52,214 nucleotides of DNA from Pseudorhodoplanes sp. (lineage in GTDB: Bacteria > Pseudomonadota > Alphaproteobacteria > Rhizobiales > Xanthobacteraceae), in NCBI GenBank assembly GCA_013388965.1, contig JACAEG010000122.1:1-52214 (forward strand), read 5' to 3'. Shown here piece after piece: positions 51,762 to 52,214 of the stretch. The position numbers were made by a program, and so were the translations under genes. A model generated the notes under the pieces. That model searched no databases, was not told the DNA's origin, and was given only the letters and a program-made list of their open reading frames with translations. The stretch's first letter is position 1, and every line of letters starts with the position of its first letter.

Positions 51762-52214
51762 CGCGCATCTGTCCCCGGAAGAAGGCGAGCGGGGTGCCTT
51801 CGCCTTTCGAGACGAGATCGACCACGCGGCCGATGCAGATCGTGGTCGTGCCGACGCGGTGCGTGGCGGTGAGCGTGCAGTCGAATGCGCCCAGCGCGTC
51901 GTTGAATACGGGCGCGCCTGTGGTCAGCGCGTCCCAGCGTCCGGCCTCGAAGCGGTCGGCGCCCTTGAGCGCGGTCTTGCCGAAGAAGATGTCTGCAACG
52001 TGCCTCGCGCTTGCGGGCAGGACGTTGATCGCGAAATGCCTTGCTTCCAGAACCGCGGACAATGCACTCGTACTGTCGTCGATCGAAACCAGCATGGTCG
52101 GTGGATCGGCGCAGACATGCGCGGCCGACAGGCCGAGAAATCCGGCCGGTCCGTCCTTGCCGCGCGCAGTCACGATGGTGATGCCCGTGATGCGCTCGCC
52201 GAGCGCGAGCCAGA
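51754..52214 (-). CDS. Second flavin reductase-like protein (5' partial)
   Basis: At least 152 residues. The frame is open through the right edge (WLALGERITGITIVTARGKD), so the start is outside the window. AAHVCADPPTMLVSIDDSTS and HFAINVLPASARH match the same split-barrel family as the downstream gene. It reads toward 51754 and overlaps the neighbour by 8 bases, so they form a tandem pair. Confidence 0.85.
   Translation of the reverse strand, partial: WLALGERITGITIVTARGKDGPAGFLGLSAAHVCADPPTMLVSIDDSTSALSAVLEARHFAINVLPASARHVADIFFGKTALKGADRFEAGRWDALTTGAPVFNDALGAFDCTLTATHRVGTTTICIGRVVDLVSKGEGTPLAFFRGQMRDG

Overview
The window is the photosynthesis gene cluster of a purple alphaproteobacterium, followed by a singlet-oxygen stress locus and a catabolic and transport cluster. 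Gene order (bchXYZ-puf, heme oxygenase, bacteriophytochrome and ppsR, cytochrome c2, hemA, puh genes, bchMLHBNF, aerR-ppsR-bchG-bchP-tspO) resembles Rhodopseudomonas and photosynthetic Bradyrhizobium. A Hyphomicrobiales member near Nitrobacteraceae is therefore the best guess. This rests on synteny and protein motifs, not on a tree.

Bases 1-7473 (plus strand) hold the end of bchX, bchY, bchZ, a pufQ-like gene, pufB, pufA, pufL, pufM and a heme oxygenase. No pufC follows pufM, so the cytochrome c2 at 11.6 kb is the likely electron donor to the reaction centre. Bases 7676-11243 (minus) hold ppsR2 and a bacteriophytochrome without a histidine kinase domain; the heme oxygenase facing it can supply its biliverdin. 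Bases 12056-27.5 kb (minus) are a tightly packed run: bchF-bchN-bchB-bchH-bchL-bchM-lhaA-puhA-puhB-puhC-orf99-acsF-puhE-hemA, mostly joined by ATGA overlaps. From 27.67 kb (plus) come aerR, a second ppsR, bchG, a BCD-family transporter, bchP, tspO and small membrane proteins.

Region 34.5-41.3 kb holds an undescribed proline-rich membrane protein behind a perfect PpsR-type palindrome, then a rpoE-chrR locus with a DUF2177 protein, a DUF1295 protein, an FAD oxidoreductase, a DUF1365 gene and a cyclopropane-fatty-acid-synthase-like gene. Three TGATCC-N18-TA promoters tie these together as a probable RpoE (singlet oxygen) regulon. Region 41.3-50.6 kb encodes a MetE-like protein, an epimerase, a GNAT protein, a NitT/TauT-type ABC importer, a TetR regulator with two matching operators, a DapA-family lyase and an FAD oxidoreductase: a candidate pathway with unknown substrate. 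The window ends in two tandem flavin-reductase-like genes.

The most striking observations are: (1) hemA and the DUF1365 gene are each interrupted by one in-frame TAG exactly where a conserved Glu (GAG) is expected; (2) TGT-N12-ACA PpsR boxes occur at ppsR2/cycA (two), bchF and the unknown gene at 34.6 kb; (3) two PpsR paralogues differ in cysteine content, one having none; (4) RpoE-type promoters drive both sides of the stress locus.
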